NCBI GenBank assembly: GCA_944385305.1
Contig: CALWWS010000055.1
Coordinates: forward strand, 1 to 7,784
Direction of reading: 5' to 3'
Source: an uncultured Oscillospiraceae bacterium
Lineage (GTDB): Bacteria > Bacillota > Clostridia > Oscillospirales > Oscillospiraceae
Length of the DNA stretch: 7,784 nucleotides
Both the position numbers and the translations under genes were made by a program. How positions within the stretch are numbered: the first letter of the stretch is position 1; each line of letters opens with the position of its first letter. Of the stretch, positions 6,424 to 7,784 are shown piece after piece. The notes under the pieces were generated by a model, which saw only the letters and a list, made by a program, of their open reading frames with translations, was not told where the DNA came from and ran no database searches.

Positions 6424-6452
6424 TTTTCTTTTTGGTAAATTGGTAGTATACT
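6424..6452 (+). promoter_or_regulatory. Predicted yeiH-type gene promoter, weak -35
   Basis: TATACT (6447-6452) is a good -10 box, but the hexamer 17 bases upstream, TTTTCT (6424-6429), matches the -35 consensus at only 3 of 6 positions. A poor -35 next to a LysR box is what is expected of an activator-dependent promoter. The transcript would begin near 6459, some 30 bases before the ATG. Confidence 0.42.
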
Positions 6453-6488
6453 GGAAACACTTTGAGAAAAAGAGAGGAAGAGACGAGG

Positions 6489-7523
6489 ATGAACTGGATC
6501 AAGGCAAAGGGGCCGGGGATACTCATCTGTCTGGCCATCGCGCTGCCCAGCTGGTTTCTGGGCAAGGCCTTTCCCATTATTGGCGGGGCGGTGATCGCCA
6601 TTGTGGCCGGTATGCTCATCACCCTGCCCCTGGGGCGCAGGCCCGTTCTGGAGGGCGGGGTGCGCTTTGTCTCCAAGAAAGTGCTGCAGTGGGCGGTGAT
6701 CCTGCTGGGCTTCGGCATGGATCTCAATGTGGTGCTTCAGACAGGAAAACAATCTTTGCCCATCATTGTGTGCACGATTGCCACCTCCCTGGTGCTCTCC
6801 TATCTGCTGCACCGGGCCATGCACATTCCCTCCAAGGTCTCCACCCTCATCGGCGTGGGCTCCTCCATCTGCGGCGGCTCAGCCATTGCCGCCACCGCCC
6901 CGGTGATTGACGCCAATGAGGAGGAGGTAGCCCAGTCCATCTCGGTGATCTTCTTCTTCAACGTGCTGGCCGCCCTCATCTTCCCCACCCTGGGAAAGCT
7001 CATCGGCTTTGACACCACCTCCGGGGAGGCCTTCGGCATCTTTGCCGGCACGGCGGTGAACGACACCTCCTCGGTGACCGCCGCCGCCTCCACCTGGGAC
7101 AGCATGTGGAACCTGGGCTCCGCTACCCTGGACAAGGCGGTCACCGTCAAGCTCACCCGTACCCTGGCCATCATCCCCATTACCCTGGTGCTGGCCATGG
7201 TGCGCACCCGCCGGGCCAAGGGCGGGGAGCAGGGAGGAAAGGTGCGCCTGGTGCAGGTGTTCCCCTTCTTCATCCTCTTCTTCATCGCCGCCAGCGTCAT
7301 CACCACCCTGGCGGTGGGGGCGGGAGTGCCCGCCGGAGTGTTCGCCCCCATCAAGGAGCTGAGCAAGTTCTTCATCGTGCTGGCCATGGCGGCCATCGGC
7401 CTGAATACCAACGTGGTCAAGCTGGTGAAGAGCGGCGGAAAGCCCATCCTCCTGGGCGCGGTGTGCTGGGTGGGCATTACAGTGGTCAGCCTGGTGCTCC
7501 AGTCCGCCCTGGGACTCATATAG
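6489..7523 (+). CDS. yeiH: YeiH/UPF0324-family putative export transporter
   Basis: A 344-residue integral membrane protein of the YeiH family (Pfam Cons_hypoth698), annotated in databases as a putative sulfate exporter; the substrate is poorly established. About ten hydrophobic segments are visible, the first two at about 8-24 and 28-48. Family hallmarks are present: GFGMDLN (74-80), GSSICGGSAIAATAPVI (124-140), GTAVNDTSSVTAA (187-199), VKLTRTLAIIP (220-230), AAIGLNTN (301-308). The first three lie in or beside helices and probably shape the transport path. Length agrees with the family's usual 330-350. The ATG at 6489 is chosen over an in-frame TTG at 6462 because the AGGA site at 6475-6478 sits between them, although its spacing of 10 bases is slightly long. 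Divergence from a LysR gene supports inducible expression. The gene symbol is given by family resemblance, not proven orthology. Confidence 0.9.
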   Translation: MNWIKAKGPGILICLAIALPSWFLGKAFPIIGGAVIAIVAGMLITLPLGRRPVLEGGVRFVSKKVLQWAVILLGFGMDLNVVLQTGKQSLPIIVCTIATSLVLSYLLHRAMHIPSKVSTLIGVGSSICGGSAIAATAPVIDANEEEVAQSISVIFFFNVLAALIFPTLGKLIGFDTTSGEAFGIFAGTAVNDTSSVTAAASTWDSMWNLGSATLDKAVTVKLTRTLAIIPITLVLAMVRTRRAKGGEQGGKVRLVQVFPFFILFFIAASVITTLAVGAGVPAGVFAPIKELSKFFIVLAMAAIGLNTNVVKLVKSGGKPILLGAVCWVGITVVSLVLQSALGLI

Positions 7524-7530
7524 CACAAAA

Positions 7531-7562
7531 GAAAGCCCGCCGCGGATTCGCGGCGGGCTTTC
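7531..7562 (+). terminator. Hairpin just after the yeiH-type gene
   Basis: GAAAGCCCGCCGCG (7531-7544) pairs perfectly with 7549-7562, a 14 bp stem with a GATT loop, starting 7 bases after the stop codon. The right arm ends CTTTC, so there is a short T tract only within the stem. It probably acts together with the following hairpin. Confidence 0.75.
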
Positions 7563-7565
7563 TGC

Positions 7566-7613
7566 AAAAAACGCTGCGGAAGGTCCTGCCTGGAACCTTC
7601 CGCAGCGTTTTTT
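7566..7613. terminator. Bidirectional terminator, 19 bp perfect stem
   Basis: The arms 7566-7584 and 7595-7613 are exact reverse complements over 19 bases (AAAAAACGCTGCGGAAGGT and its partner), with a 10-base loop. The six As on the left and six Ts on the right give a U tract in either direction. It lies between the convergent yeiH-type gene (stop 7523) and SLH-protein gene (stop at 7623), 9 bases beyond the latter, so it is well placed to end both. Confidence 0.92.
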
Positions 7614-7622
7614 ATACTGAAT

Positions 7623-7784
7623 TTACTTCACAAAGGCGTTGCAGAAGTTCATCAGGATCTGGGCTACCTCGGCGCGGCTGGCGGTGCCGGTGGGGTCAAG
7701 GAGATTGTTCCCCTTGCCGGAGAGCACTCCGTTGCCCACCGCCCACTCCATGGCGGTCTTGGCCCAGTCGGACACCGTGTCCCC
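7623..7784 (-). CDS. SLH-domain protein, C-terminal 53 residues only
   Basis: A leftward frame enters from the window edge and stops with TAA at 7625-7623. The visible 53 residues contain most of an S-layer homology domain: DWAKTAMEWAVGNGVLSGKG (6-25), then the LDPTGTASRAEVAQILMNF stretch (29-47), which matches the SLH pattern of W-A-GI--G, then P---I-RAE-A-ILW-F. SLH domains hold exported proteins to pyruvylated secondary cell wall polymers, so this is probably a surface protein, anchored at its C terminus. The rest of the protein, and hence its function, lies outside the window. Codon use and GC content match the neighbours. Confidence 0.85.
   Translation of the reverse strand, partial: GDTVSDWAKTAMEWAVGNGVLSGKGNNLLDPTGTASRAEVAQILMNFCNAFVK

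Noticed and set aside
6800..7567. A 255-codon minus-strand frame opposite the yeiH-type gene.
   Set aside because: It runs through the terminator hairpin, shows no domain, and the opposite strand encodes all YeiH family motifs.
1..7784. Search for CRISPR arrays, tRNA or rRNA genes, transposases, integrases and riboswitches.
   Set aside because: No regularly spaced repeats, cloverleaf structures, mobile-element proteins or recognisable aptamer cores were seen; intergenic regions are short and explained by promoters and terminators.

Overview
The window is GC-rich, densely coded bacterial DNA. Its strong GC third-position bias, AGGAGG-like ribosome binding sites, a lipoprotein in an ABC operon with no outer-membrane partner, and the end of an S-layer-homology (SLH) protein all suggest a GC-rich Firmicute, most plausibly a gut Oscillospiraceae relative (Flavonifractor/Lawsonibacter-like). 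The organism call is inference from sequence character, not from a search. No tRNA, rRNA, CRISPR array, transposon or prophage gene was seen, and no gene-free stretch exceeds about 210 bases.

Left part (1-919): a TetR-family regulator gene runs leftward from a textbook-perfect promoter (TTGACA, 17 bp, TATAAT). It is followed after 27 bases by the start of an unidentified gene that leaves the window. The 210-base region between tetR and the rightward operon holds both divergent promoters, a near-identical pair of direct repeats next to the two -35 boxes, and a nested inverted repeat between them. These are good candidates for regulator-binding sites.

Centre (920-5416): a tight three-gene operon encodes a MacB/LolD-type ABC ATPase, an eight-helix double FtsX permease, and a secreted lipoprotein of the membrane-fusion/HlyD type. 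The lipoprotein is the most unusual object here. It contains two complete copies of the lipoyl plus beta-barrel adaptor module, in register at a 190-residue offset. Together the genes look like a regulator-controlled export system acting at the cell envelope, substrate unknown.

Right part (5417-7523): a strong hairpin separates the ABC operon from a convergent LysR-type regulator gene. That gene is divergent from a YeiH/UPF0324 membrane transporter gene, an arrangement that recalls enterobacterial yeiE-yeiH. Their 136-base intergenic region carries a palindromic T-N11-A box that overlaps the regulator's own -10 and sits about 64 bases upstream of the predicted transporter transcription start, the classical geometry for LysR autorepression plus activation.

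Far right (7524-7784): two consecutive strong hairpins, the second with A and T tracts on both sides, end the transporter gene and a convergent gene. The convergent gene's visible 53 C-terminal residues form an SLH domain.
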